This document shows, in pieces, positions 1 to 9,078 of a DNA stretch of 64,000 nucleotides. The stretch's first letter is position 1, and each line of letters begins with the position of its first letter. The translations under genes were made by a program, and so were the position numbers. The notes below the pieces were generated by a model, which saw only the letters and a list, made by a program, of their open reading frames with translations, was not told where the DNA came from and did no database searches. Source of the DNA: an uncultured Moraxella sp. (GTDB lineage Bacteria > Pseudomonadota > Gammaproteobacteria > Pseudomonadales > Moraxellaceae); assembly GCF_945873075.1 (NCBI RefSeq), contig NZ_CAMCBS010000006.1:1-64000 (forward strand), read 5' to 3'.

Positions 1-617
1 AAGCAGCTGCACCAGTTGCATCAGCACCAGCATCAAGCCAAACGCACAACCTGCCTGATCTAGGTGTGGACAGTGCTGAAGTCGCTGATGTAATGGTGAA
101 AGTTGGTGATACTGTGACCAAAGATCAGCCGTTGATTCTAGTTGAATCAGACAAAGCATCTGTGGAAGTACCTGCACCGGTTGATGGTGTTGTAGAAGCT
201 ATCCTTGTCAAACAAGGCGATGCCGTATCAAACGGTCAAGCATTCATCACCATCAAAGGTGGTGCATCTGTTGACACTGCACCGGCTGCCCCTGCACAAG
301 CAGAACAGTCTGCACAAGCACCTGTACTAGCAACAGCTGAACAGCCTGCACAAGCAGCTGCACCAGTTGCATCAGCACCAGCATCAAGCCAAACGCACAA
401 CCTGCCCGATCTGGGCGTGGACAGTGCTGAAGTTGCTGATGTGATGGTCAAGGTTGGCGATACCGTCACCAAAGATCAACCATTAATTTTGGTGGAATCA
501 GACAAGGCATCTGTGGAAGTGCCTGCACCGGTTGATGGTGTTGTAGAAGCTATCCTTGTTAAGCAAGGCGATGCCGTATCAAACGGTCAAGCGTTCATCA
601 CCATCAAAGGTGGTGCA
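1..617 (+). repeat. Direct repeat of 351-nt period: duplicated lipoyl domain plus linker
   Basis: Bases 1-266 and 352-617 are near-identical copies offset by exactly 351 nt (117 codons). The first 50 nt match perfectly and only scattered synonymous differences follow. This is an internal tandem duplication of the lipoyl domain and its linker inside aceF. Confidence 0.9.
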
Positions 618-1685
618 CAGGCTTCTGCGCCTGTGGCGACTGCTACACCTGCCGCACCTGCACAAGCGCCACAAGCCAGTGCGCCAAAAGCAGCTGCACC
701 ACAAGCAAGCGCAGCACCAAGTCAAAAATTGCCTGAAGCTGTCGTGAACGAAAAAGCACGCAATGCTCATGCAGGCCCTGCGGTGCGTAAGCTGGCTCGT
801 GAGATGGGTGTGGATATTAGCCTTGTGACAGGTACAGCAGCACATGGTCGTATCCTAAAAGAAGACCTATTCGGCTATGTCAAGAGCGTGATGAGCGGCG
901 CTACCAAGCCTGCAGCTGCAGCAAGTGCACAAGCTCCTGCGGCACGAGTTGGCTTGCCACCACTACCAGATATGTCAAACAAAGAAATCTGGGGTGAGAT
1001 TGAGACTGTTGAGCTATCTCGACTACAAAAAGTCTCTATCCCACAGTTGAACTTGAACACGCTGATTCCGCAAGTCACCCAGTTTGACCTAGCGGACATC
1101 ACCGACACCGAGAACTTGCGCAATGAGCTTAAGGGCGAATTTAAAGCGCAGGGCGTAAGCCTAACCATCTTGGCATTTATCGTTAAGGCAGTGGCATATG
1201 CGCTGACTCAGCATCCAAAATTCAACAGCCATGTCTCTGATGACAACACCCAAATGATTATCCGTAAGTCGGTCAATATGGGTATCGCTGTCGCAACGGA
1301 TGATGGTCTGATTGTCCCTGTCATCAAAGATGCACAAGCTAAGGGCATCCGTCAGCTGGCTGTGGAAATTGGTGAACTTGCCAAAAAAGCTCGTGATAAG
1401 AAGCTGTCTGCCAAAGAACTGCAAGGCGCAAGCTTCACCATCTCAAGTCAAGGCAATATGGGCGGTACTTACTTCACGCCACTGGTCAATTTCCCACAAG
1501 TGGCAATTTTGGGTATCTCAGAATCAACCTTCCAACCACGCTGGAATGGCAAAGAGTTTGAGCCACGCCTAATGCTACCGCTGTCATTGTCTTATGACCA
1601 TCGCGCCATCAATGGCGCTGATGCGGCAGTATTTACACGCTATATCGCCAAGCTATTGGCAGATCCACGCCGTATCTTGATGTAA
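3..1685 (+). CDS. aceF: Pyruvate dehydrogenase E2 (dihydrolipoamide acetyltransferase), 5' part missing
   Basis: This is the E2 core of the pyruvate dehydrogenase complex, which transfers acetyl groups from lipoyl-lysine to CoA in the cytoplasm. The reading frame is open from the window edge, so the real start lies upstream. Two complete lipoyl domains are visible, with lipoylated lysine codons at 153-155 and 504-506 in the DKA motif. Each is followed by an Ala/Pro/Gln-rich flexible linker. A peripheral-subunit (E3) binding domain covers about 741-860, and the catalytic acyltransferase domain runs to the end. The catalytic His is in DHRAING at 1599-1601. The linker before the first visible domain is nearly identical to the one after it, so at least one more lipoyl domain probably lies upstream, as in the three-domain E. 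coli protein. A terminator follows 20 nt downstream. Confidence 0.95.
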   Translation, partial: AAAPVASAPASSQTHNLPDLGVDSAEVADVMVKVGDTVTKDQPLILVESDKASVEVPAPVDGVVEAILVKQGDAVSNGQAFITIKGGASVDTAPAAPAQAEQSAQAPVLATAEQPAQAAAPVASAPASSQTHNLPDLGVDSAEVADVMVKVGDTVTKDQPLILVESDKASVEVPAPVDGVVEAILVKQGDAVSNGQAFITIKGGAQASAPVATATPAAPAQAPQASAPKAAAPQASAAPSQKLPEAVVNEKARNAHAGPAVRKLAREMGVDISLVTGTAAHGRILKEDLFGYVKSVMSGATKPAAAASAQAPAARVGLPPLPDMSNKEIWGEIETVELSRLQKVSIPQLNLNTLIPQVTQFDLADITDTENLRNELKGEFKAQGVSLTILAFIVKAVAYALTQHPKFNSHVSDDNTQMIIRKSVNMGIAVATDDGLIVPVIKDAQAKGIRQLAVEIGELAKKARDKKLSAKELQGASFTISSQGNMGGTYFTPLVNFPQVAILGISESTFQPRWNGKEFEPRLMLPLSLSYDHRAINGADAAVFTRYIAKLLADPRRILM

Positions 1686-1706
1686 GATATATCGTGTCAA
1701 GACGAC

Positions 1707-1734
1707 AAAAAGGTGGCTTCGGCTGCCTTTTTTG
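1707..1734 (+). terminator. Rho-independent terminator of aceF
   Basis: A 9-bp stem (AAAGGTGGC pairing with GCTGCCTTT, with two G-U pairs) encloses a TTCG tetraloop and runs into a T tract. It lies about 20 nt after the aceF stop. Confidence 0.85.
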
Positions 1735-2084
1735 TTATACTACATGAGTATCAAGGTTGGAGTTTATTATGCAAAAAGTTGCAATAGTATTTTTATACAT
1801 CTATGAGTTTAACAAGTTTGACAAATCAATCTCTTAGGGTCTTTTTCGTCTAATGCAGGCTGATAGTACTGAAATTAAGTTTACATAAAATGGCAAAAGT
1901 CTTTTATTATGATGTGTATAAGTATAAAGAAAGTGGTGACTTTTACCATTTTAAGCTATTATTATGATAGTTAAGTTCTGTAATGTATAATACGGCACCA
2001 TTTGAGATGATAAGCCGCCCAAGCTAAAAGTGTGGTTTGGCTTAAACTATGCGGTGCATTCTTATCATAAAGCCGATATAACTT
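1735..2084. other. Gene-free stretch beside tRNA-Leu, degraded sequence
   Basis: This AT-rich stretch holds no convincing gene. Two tiny open frames are present on the plus strand: 22 codons from ATG at 1770 preceded by GGAG, and about 25 codons from ATG near 1890. Neither is recognisable. A loose inverted repeat (ATGATAAG/CTTATCAT) spans roughly 2007-2070. The position next to an integrase relic suggests it is leftover from a lost mobile element; this is inference. Confidence 0.4.
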
Positions 2085-2144
2085 CTATTTAGGTCTGGCG
2101 TTATTGATTTCAGTGACAGTTAAAGGTTTAGTTGTGCGAGCCAT
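2040..2144 (-). pseudogene. Decayed 5' end of a tyrosine-recombinase integrase (DUF4102/P4 type)
   Basis: Reading the minus strand from ATG 2142-2144 gives MARTTKPLTVTEINNARPK, then a TAG at 2085-2087, then KLYRLYD in the same frame. This matches the usual N-terminal arm-binding domain of P4-like integrases (M-A-R-T-K-P-L-T-x-T-E-I-x-N-A-x-P-K-x-K-x-Y-x-L-x-D). Homology is lost about 8 codons after the stop, and there is no catalytic R-H-R-Y domain nearby. The relic lies about 170 nt past the 3' end of tRNA-Leu, in the same orientation, which is the classic position for such integrases. Recognition is by motif pattern only. Confidence 0.6.
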
Positions 2145-2271
2145 AACAGTACAGATGCCATCTAAAAGAGTGTAAAAATAAGCTGTACTGTTATTTATAC
2201 TGTTATCAATACCAGATTTCAAGGTGGTATAGGCATCCACCGGACAACAAAAAACCCTTAAAGCTATATAC

Positions 2272-2315
2272 TTCAAGAGTTTTCGTGTATTTTCGAATCC
2301 TTTCGGACTCTTGAA
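2272..2315 (-). terminator. Inverted repeat abutting the tRNA-Leu CCA end, possible terminator
   Basis: A perfect 9-bp inverted repeat (TTCAAGAGT at 2272-2280, ACTCTTGAA at 2307-2315) begins directly after the tRNA CCA end. A run of six T in the minus-strand sense follows at 2249-2254, farther away than in a standard terminator. It could instead be part of an old attachment site. Confidence 0.35.
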
Positions 2316-2402
2316 TGGTACCAGTGGTCGGACTCGAACCGACACGCTTTTAAGGGCAACGGATTTTGAATCCGTCGTGTCTACCAATTTCACCACACTG
2401 GC
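2316..2402 (-). tRNA. tRNA-Leu (anticodon CAA)
   Basis: The minus strand folds into an 87-nt class II tRNA. The 7-bp acceptor stem is GCCAGTG with CACTGGT (first pair G-U), the discriminator is A, and the 3' CCA is encoded. The anticodon stem is ACGGA/TCCGT with loop TTCAAAA, putting CAA at positions 2368-2366. The T arm contains GGTTCGAGTCC. A long variable arm fits leucine. It decodes UUG. Confidence 0.95.
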
Positions 2403-2435
2403 ATGTATGGTTAGCCTAACTGGCTATGTGTGCGT

Positions 2436-2463
2436 ATTATACAGGAAAATTTTGAGCGGTCAA
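2436..2463 (-). promoter_or_regulatory. Sigma-70 promoter of tRNA-Leu
   Basis: On the minus strand TTGACC (plus 2458-2463) and TATAAT (plus 2436-2441) are separated by 16 nt and lie about 34 nt upstream of the tRNA 5' end. The rest of the 2403-2615 interval holds nothing recognisable. Confidence 0.75.
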
Positions 2464-2615
2464 GCGTTTTTTTTGAAATTTATTTTATGTAAGCACTACT
2501 GGATTGATCTTTATGTAATATGTGCCGATTTGTGTGTCATCCATGCGTTAGGGGTTGCGCTTACATTACAACTCATCTAAGATAAGCATAATGGTGCGAC
2601 CAACAAGGAGTGTTT

Positions 2616-4112
2616 ATGTTCAAAGAATACAGCCAATACGACGCCATGGAACTTGCTAAGCCGATCAATGATGGGCAAATCAGCCCAAAAGAAGTCTTAT
2701 TGGCAGCGATAGAGCATGCTGATCGCTTAAATCCCTCCCCAAATGCCATCTTCACCGCTTTGATGAGAAGGCACTGGCGGCGTGCGATACATTGCCCAAA
2801 GGAGCGTTTTTTGGCGTGCCATTTTTGTTAAAGGATTTATTGTACGAATATGCAGGCGAGCCTTTATCCATGGGCAGTCGCAGTGTGTGTGATCCCTAAG
2901 CACGACAACACAATCGTCAAACGCATCAAGCAAGCAGGGCTTAACTGCTTTGGCAAAACCAATACCCCAGAATTTGGCCTAATCATCACCACCGAACCCA
3001 AAGCTTTTGGGGCAACGCACAATCCCTTTAAGCATGGCTACAGCACAGGCGGCTCATCTGGCGGTAGTGCCGCTGCTGTCGCCAGTGGCATTGTACCGAT
3101 GGCAGTCAGCGGTGATGGCGGCGGCTCTATCCGCTTTCCCGCGGCGTGGTGCGGTGTCTTTGGGCTAAAGCCCACGCGAGGCAGAAATCCCATTTCATCA
3201 CTATTGGGCGAAGATTGGCTTGGTGCTGTGGCAAATCATGCCATCATACGCACCGTGCGTGACAGTGCCATGATGCTCGATGTGCTAAGCGGTGCAGAAA
3301 TCGGTGCGCCTTTTGTTCTGCCGTCTGACAGCTTTTATCAGGCGAGCCAAACACCGCCAAAACGCCCAAAAATCACACTGCACAAGCGTCCTTTGGTCGC
3401 CAATACACCGATTGATGACGATGTCATGGACTGCCTTCATACGACCGTCAAGCGACTCGCCGATATGGGGCATATCATCGAAGAAGCTGAGCTTGATGTG
3501 GATATAGAAAGGTTGTGGCAGGATTTTTTAGTGGTGGTCGGCTGTCATACGGCGCATTTGGTGGATGAGATTGCACGCACACATGGCAAAGCGATGATTG
3601 CAGGTCTTGAACCACAAACTCTAAACCTCGCCATGTTTGGCAGATCTATGACGGCGCTGGATTTATTAACTGCCAAACAAGGATGGCACAGCGTGCGTTA
3701 TCAAGTGGATAAACTGCTGCAAGACTACGATGTCATTCTATGCCCGACCGTGCCTACGCCTGCCGTACCGCATGAGCAGCTACCGCCAAAGCTGATGGAT
3801 GAATTTATGATGGGTCTAACCAATCCTTTTAAATTTGGTAAATGGCTACTCAAATCAGGCGTCGTAGAAAAACTTAGCCATCCTGTCCAGTCCAAGATGG
3901 CGTTTACCATGCTTGCCAACATCACCGGCATGCCTGCGATGAGCGCGCCTGCGGGCATGAGCCGTGGTGGCTTGCCGATTGGGATGCAGCTCATCGCTCG
4001 GCTCAACGATGAAAAGACCCTATTTGCCATCGCAGGTGAGATGAAGCGGGCAGGGTGGTTTGTCAAGACGCCGATAGGTGACTGTTTACAATCATCATTG
4101 ACTGATTATTAA
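2616..4112 (+). pseudogene. Amidase (amidase-signature family), broken by two indels
   Basis: Amidase-signature enzymes hydrolyse amide bonds with a Ser-cisSer-Lys triad. The start at ATG 2616 has AAGGAG 7 nt upstream. The signature GGSSGGSAAAVASG (from about 3047) and GDGGGSIRFP are intact, but the protein cannot be read in one frame. Near 2770 the frame must shift so that FDEKALAACDTLPKG follows; this is best explained by one lost T in a TTT run. Near 2893 it must shift back before IPKHDNTIVKRI; this looks like a 5-nt loss. Between them lies the FLLKDL motif with the catalytic Lys (codon 2831-2833). In the original frame a TAA stops translation at 2829-2831. The two changes sum to minus 6 nt, so both flanks share a frame. 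Either a recent pseudogene or sequencing error is possible. It is not a GatA fused in an operon: no gatB or gatC is nearby. Confidence 0.8.
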
Positions 4113-4248
4113 AAAAATTCTCAGTGCTGTATGAGCTACATTTGAGATAGATTTTGGGATTGGTGATAATTTGGGTCAAAATGCCATGACTGGGTTTATT
4201 TTATGCTAAAATAGCGATAGTTTTTTTTTGAATTTTTATATAATTTAC

Positions 4249-7200
4249 ATGACAATTTCAAATAATTTTAGCCAATCAACACTCCCAACCAAGCCCAATT
4301 TCAAACATACCCTGCCATCGCTGGGTGGTGCGGATTTGGCGTATTGGCTTGCGATGACCGCCAAAAACCAAGATCGGCTGATTGTGATGATTACCATTAA
4401 TCAAAATGAACTCAATCAGTTAGAAACTGAACTTGCGTTTTTTGGGGTGGATGCGCAGGTGTTCGCCGATTGGGAAATCTTGGCATACGATCAGCTCTCG
4501 GTGCACCAAGACATCACGTCAGAGCGGATTGCACTACTCACGCATATGCCAAAATCAGGGGTGCTACTGGTATCGGCGCAGACCTTGATGCAGCGCATTG
4601 CACCGCCAAGCTGGTTGATTGGGCGACATTTTGACCTGCAAGTCGGTGATCGATTTGATATTGACGAGCAAAGACAGCGTCTAGCAACCGCAGGCTACAT
4701 CGCCACCGACAATGTCTTTGAGCCGGGGGAATATGCGGTGCGCGGTAGTATCGTCGATATTTTTGCGGTGGGGCAGGCGTTGCCGTTTCGCTTGGATTTA
4801 TTTGATGATGAAATCGAAAGCATTCGGTTTTTTGATCCAGAATCACAGCGGACATTAAGCGATGATTCTTTAGAGAAATTGCGTAAAGATGCACAAGCAG
4901 GGCTGAATAATTTAGTATTTCACAAGCTACCATCGACCGCCAAAGTCAGCCAATTTAGCCTATTGCCCGCACGAGAATTCCCCCTAGAAGAAGGGCGAGA
5001 GCAATTTCGCCAAAACTTCGCTAGCCTATTCCCCAATGCCAGTGCACGCAAGCTTGACCTACACACTGATGTCATGGCAGGCATTGCACCATCGGGCATT
5101 GAGTATTATGCGCCGCTGTTTTTTGAGATTGAATCATGGATGACGACAGGGACGCTGTTTAGCTACTTGCCAAGCGATGCACTGCTTGTCAGCCATCATG
5201 ACATCAGTACGCACCATGAGCAGTATTGGCAACAAATCCAAACCCGCTATCAGTCACGAGCGCATGATAAAGATTTGCCAATTTTGCCACCTGATTATTT
5301 ATTTTTACCAAATAATGAATTTCATCAATCGCTCAAAGCCTACCCTAGAGTCATCATTGATACCCAAGATGGTGCAGTGCAGATGGATGGCGTCAGTGTA
5401 CGCACGCCGCCTGTGCTACCGATTAATCATCAGTCGGCTGAGCCATTGTCGGCACTGCTTGAGTTTATCGAGCAGACACCGCAGCCGATGCTCCTACTGG
5501 CTGAGAGTGCAGGTCGCCGTGAGATTATCCTTGAGCTATTAAAAGGGAAAATCGCCACCAAAGTCGTTGCTGATTTTGATGAATTTTTGAGCAATCAAGC
5601 AAACTTTGTCACAGATAGTATTGCCATTAGCGTTGCGCCGATTGAGCGTTGGCTGTGGGTGGATGGCGAAGGCGGTTTTTGTGTCATCAGCGAGACGCAG
5701 ATTTTTGGGCGGCAGGTATTGCAGACTCGCCGTCGTCGGCAGTCGAGCGTGTCGCAGGCGTTTTTGATCAAGTCGGTGACTGAGCTGACCGAAGGGGCGC
5801 TTGTCGTGCATCTTGAGCATGGGATTGGGCGTTATCATGGGCTGATTGTACTTGATGTGGGTGAAGGCGAGCAAGAGTTTATTCACCTAAAATACGCCGA
5901 TGATGCCAGTATCTATGTACCGATTACCAATCTTGCTTTGATCGGTCGCTATAGCGGTACGGACTCTGAAGCAGTGGCATTATCCAAGATTGGCTCGGGT
6001 AAGTGGGAAAAAGCCAAGCTTAAGGCACTTGAGCAAATCCACGATGTCGCCGCCGAATTGCTCAATGTACAAGCACGGCGTAACGCCAAAGCAGGCATCA
6101 GCTTTGAGGTGGATATGGCGCAGTATGAGCTGTTCGCCAGTCAGTTCGCCTTTGAAGAGACCATTGACCAAGCTGCCGCCATCAACGCCATTATCCATGA
6201 TATGAAACAGTCCAAGCCGATGGACCGCTTGATTTGTGGTGATGTAGGCTTTGGCAAGACCGAAGTGGCAATGCGTGCGGCATTCATCGCTGTGCAAGCA
6301 GGCTATCAAGTGGCGGTGCTCGTGCCGACGACACTGTTGGCAGGCCAGCATGAAGACAGTTTTTTGAACCGCTTTGCCGATTGGCCAATCCGTATCGAGA
6401 GCCTATCTCGTTTTGGTAACAAAAAACACCATGAACAAGTGCTTACTGATTTGGCAGCGGGCAAAGTTGATATCGTCATCGGCACACACAAGATGCTCCA
6501 AGACGATGTGACATTTGCCAAGCTTGGACTGATGATTATTGATGAAGAGCACCGCTTTGGTGTCCGTCACAAAGAGCGTATCAAAGCGATGCAAAGCGAG
6601 ATTGACAGTCTGTCGATGACCGCCACGCCGATTCCCCGCACGCTAAATATGGCATTGTCAGGGATGCAGGATATTTCCATTATTGCCACACCGCCCGCCA
6701 GACGCCTAGCGATTAAGACTTTTTTGATGCCCAAGTCAGATGAAGTGATTGTCGATGCAATCTTGCGTGAGATTTTGCGTGGTGGGCAGGTGTATTATCT
6801 GCATAATGATGTGGCAAGTATCGAAGCAGCGGCGGAGAGCCTAAGAAATCTTGTCGGCGAAGCTCGTGTAGCGGTGGCACATGGACAGATGCATGAGCGA
6901 GAGCTGGCGGCGGTGATGAGTGATTTTTATCACAAAAAATTCAATATCCTAGTGGCGAGTACCATCATCGAAACCGGTATCGATGTGCCGAATGCCAACA
7001 CCATCATCATCAACCGTGCTGATAAATTTGGCATCGCACAGCTGCACCAGCTGCGTGGGCGAGTGGGGCGTAGTCACCATCAGGCGTATTGCTATCTGCT
7101 TGTGCCATCGCTCAAGGGGCTTAGTAGCGACGCTAAAAAACGCCTAAACGCCATCACTCGAGCCAATACACTGGGCGCAGGCTTTATGCTGGCGTCCGAA

Positions 7201-7815
7201 GACCTTGAGATTCGTGGCGCAGGCGAGATTTTGGGCAAGGAGCAATCGGGTAATATGCAGACCATTGGCTTTGGGTTGTATATGGATATGCTTGAGCGTG
7301 CGACCCGTGCCATCAAACAGGGCAAGACGCCAAGCCTTGCGACACCGCTTGATTTGATTAGCGAAATTGACATTCATGCATCGGCGCTGATTCCTGATGA
7401 CTATCTGGGTGATGTGCATGAGCGACTGCTATTTTATAAGCGTATCAGTAGCCTTGAGACGGTGGATGAGCTGATTGAGATTCGTACCGAGATGATTGAC
7501 CGCTTTGGGGCATTGCCTGTGCCGACGCAGAATCTATTTGCCGTGCATCGCTGTCGTATCCGTGCCAAAGCACTTGGCATTACCAAGATGGATGCCACCG
7601 AACGCCATATCACCATTGAGTTTCGTCCTGATACGCCTGTTGATGGATTAGCGATTATCAAGCTGATTCAGTCGGGTGATGGCTATCGGATGCAAGGGGC
7701 GACGGCGATTCGCTATACTGCCAAAGCGGCGATGGATACGCAGATGCGTATTGATAAGCTTGGCGAGTTGCTACTGTATTTTGAAGGGCAATTAAACACG
7801 CACGAAGCGGGCTAA
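4249..7815 (+). CDS. mfd: Transcription-repair coupling factor (Mfd)
   Basis: Mfd removes RNA polymerase stalled at DNA lesions and recruits UvrA to the template strand. The 1188-residue product has the family's normal size. The N-terminal UvrB-like domain is followed by the RNA polymerase-interaction (CarD-like) domain with VVHLEHGIGRYHG. Then comes the RecG-like translocase: Walker A GDVGFGKT at about residue 664, DEEH at about 765, TATPIPRTLN, and the motif VI region QLHQLRGRVGRS. The C-terminal autoinhibitory domain ends the protein. ATG 4249 is chosen; an in-frame TTG seven codons upstream is less likely. No strong ribosome site is visible. A TAAAAT box about 40 nt upstream may be the -10. 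Confidence 0.97.
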   Translation: MTISNNFSQSTLPTKPNFKHTLPSLGGADLAYWLAMTAKNQDRLIVMITINQNELNQLETELAFFGVDAQVFADWEILAYDQLSVHQDITSERIALLTHMPKSGVLLVSAQTLMQRIAPPSWLIGRHFDLQVGDRFDIDEQRQRLATAGYIATDNVFEPGEYAVRGSIVDIFAVGQALPFRLDLFDDEIESIRFFDPESQRTLSDDSLEKLRKDAQAGLNNLVFHKLPSTAKVSQFSLLPAREFPLEEGREQFRQNFASLFPNASARKLDLHTDVMAGIAPSGIEYYAPLFFEIESWMTTGTLFSYLPSDALLVSHHDISTHHEQYWQQIQTRYQSRAHDKDLPILPPDYLFLPNNEFHQSLKAYPRVIIDTQDGAVQMDGVSVRTPPVLPINHQSAEPLSALLEFIEQTPQPMLLLAESAGRREIILELLKGKIATKVVADFDEFLSNQANFVTDSIAISVAPIERWLWVDGEGGFCVISETQIFGRQVLQTRRRRQSSVSQAFLIKSVTELTEGALVVHLEHGIGRYHGLIVLDVGEGEQEFIHLKYADDASIYVPITNLALIGRYSGTDSEAVALSKIGSGKWEKAKLKALEQIHDVAAELLNVQARRNAKAGISFEVDMAQYELFASQFAFEETIDQAAAINAIIHDMKQSKPMDRLICGDVGFGKTEVAMRAAFIAVQAGYQVAVLVPTTLLAGQHEDSFLNRFADWPIRIESLSRFGNKKHHEQVLTDLAAGKVDIVIGTHKMLQDDVTFAKLGLMIIDEEHRFGVRHKERIKAMQSEIDSLSMTATPIPRTLNMALSGMQDISIIATPPARRLAIKTFLMPKSDEVIVDAILREILRGGQVYYLHNDVASIEAAAESLRNLVGEARVAVAHGQMHERELAAVMSDFYHKKFNILVASTIIETGIDVPNANTIIINRADKFGIAQLHQLRGRVGRSHHQAYCYLLVPSLKGLSSDAKKRLNAITRANTLGAGFMLASEDLEIRGAGEILGKEQSGNMQTIGFGLYMDMLERATRAIKQGKTPSLATPLDLISEIDIHASALIPDDYLGDVHERLLFYKRISSLETVDELIEIRTEMIDRFGALPVPTQNLFAVHRCRIRAKALGITKMDATERHITIEFRPDTPVDGLAIIKLIQSGDGYRMQGATAIRYTAKAAMDTQMRIDKLGELLLYFEGQLNTHEAG

Positions 7816-7924
7816 TTTGCCAAAATTTCAAGCGTATGCATAACAAAGTTATGAAATTTTATGCTACAATAGCAGTGTTTTTTGGGCGTATTGCCAAGAT
7901 TTTGATAATAATTTGAGAATAACT

Positions 7925-8362
7925 ATGTTTCAACTACATCCGACTCTTGCCAAGGATACTTTTTTGGTGGGTGATTTTCCGTTATCGACGGTACGACTGA
8001 TGAATGATTGCCAGTTTCCGTGGCTGATTTTGGTGCCACGAGTATCGGGTATCAAAGAGATTTATGAGCTAAGCCAAGCTGACCAAGTGCAGTTTTTGCG
8101 TGAGTCAAGTTGGGTATCTAGCCAGATGGCGAAGATTTTTGGTGCTGACAAGATGAATGTCGCCGCCCTAGGCAATCAAGTGCCACAGCTGCATTTTCAT
8201 CATATCGTGCGTTACCAAAATGATGTCGCTTGGCCAAATCCTGTGTGGGGGCGTCCTGCCATCCCATACACCGCCGAAGTGCTAAGCCATATGCAGCAGA
8301 CGCTGATGATGGCACTGCGTGGTCATCATGAGATGCCATTTGATTGGAAGATGTCAGTATAA
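7925..8362 (+). CDS. HIT-family (histidine triad) nucleotide-binding protein
   Basis: The 145-residue product has the histidine-triad signature QLHFHHIVR at about residues 88-96. HIT proteins are nucleotidyl hydrolases or transferases acting on substrates such as AMP-lysine or dinucleoside polyphosphates. This one belongs to the short proteobacterial subgroup with an N-terminal FLVGDFPLSTVRLMND segment. The substrate cannot be read from the sequence. ATG 7925 is preferred over a TTG four codons upstream. It stands alone after mfd, with a bidirectional terminator downstream. Confidence 0.88.
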   Translation: MFQLHPTLAKDTFLVGDFPLSTVRLMNDCQFPWLILVPRVSGIKEIYELSQADQVQFLRESSWVSSQMAKIFGADKMNVAALGNQVPQLHFHHIVRYQNDVAWPNPVWGRPAIPYTAEVLSHMQQTLMMALRGHHEMPFDWKMSV

Positions 8363-8432
8363 GGCTTAAGTTGTTGATTATAATCATTTTTTTTAGATTG
8401 ATAATCAACTTTCTACTACCTTAAATACTACC

Positions 8433-8462
8433 AAAGCCCTGCATATTACTACGCAGGGCTTT
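8433..8462. terminator. Bidirectional terminator between the HIT gene and rmlC
   Basis: A perfect 10-bp stem (AAAGCCCTGC with GCAGGGCTTT) with a 10-nt loop and A/T-rich flanks sits between two converging genes. It can end the HIT transcript and the polysaccharide operon. Confidence 0.88.
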
Positions 8463-8502
8463 GTTTATTTTGACTAAAGGCATTGGCTATGGATTATTAA
8501 GA

Positions 8503-9069
8503 TTAGCCAAGTTCTTTGATGGCTTCATTAAAGGATAGGGCGGTTGCGTCTTTTTCATTAATCAACAGCTCCAAACCTTCCGTTTGCCAATCAATGCCAA
8601 TGGTTTCATCATTCCACACGATACTTCGCTCACTATCTTTATGATAAAAGTTTGTGGTTTTGTATAAAAATTGGGTATTATCTTCTAACGCAACAAAGCC
8701 ATGAGCAAAGCCTGCTGGTATCCAAAATTGGCGATGTGTTTCGGTATTTAATTCCACACCGACCCATTGTCCAAAGGTTGGCGAGTTTTTACGAATATCT
8801 ACTGCGACATCAAAGGCACGACCTTGCACCACACGCACCAATTTGCCTTGGGCATAAGGTGCAATTTGATAATGCAATCCACGCAACACACCCTTTGCTG
8901 ACATAGAATGGTTATCTTGTACAAAGGTTGGTACATCAAAACCACGTTCTTTGAGTGCTTTTTCAAATACATTTTGGTTAAAACTTTCCATAAACCAACC
9001 ACGCTCATCAGCAAAAATACGTGGTTCAAAAATCAATAGTTCAGGGATTTTGGTTTCTATGACGTTCAT
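8503..9069 (-). CDS. rmlC: dTDP-4-dehydrorhamnose 3,5-epimerase
   Basis: RmlC converts dTDP-4-keto-6-deoxyglucose to the L-lyxo isomer, step three of dTDP-L-rhamnose synthesis. The 188-residue length is typical. The cupin fold is marked by FVQDNHSMSAKGVLRGLHYQ (substrate and catalytic His region) and by the FWIPAGFAHGF motif. It is the last gene of the rml run, 9 nt after rmlA. It ends 40 nt before the bidirectional terminator. Confidence 0.96.
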   Translation of the reverse strand: MNVIETKIPELLIFEPRIFADERGWFMESFNQNVFEKALKERGFDVPTFVQDNHSMSAKGVLRGLHYQIAPYAQGKLVRVVQGRAFDVAVDIRKNSPTFGQWVGVELNTETHRQFWIPAGFAHGFVALEDNTQFLYKTTNFYHKDSERSIVWNDETIGIDWQTEGLELLINEKDATALSFNEAIKELG

Positions 9070-9078
9070 GTTTGCACC

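Noticed and set aside
2085..2396. 103-residue minus-strand open frame spanning tRNA-Leu and the integrase start
   Set aside because: Its first two thirds are a translation of the tRNA gene (a common artefact). Only the last 19 codons look protein-coding, and these belong to the integrase relic.
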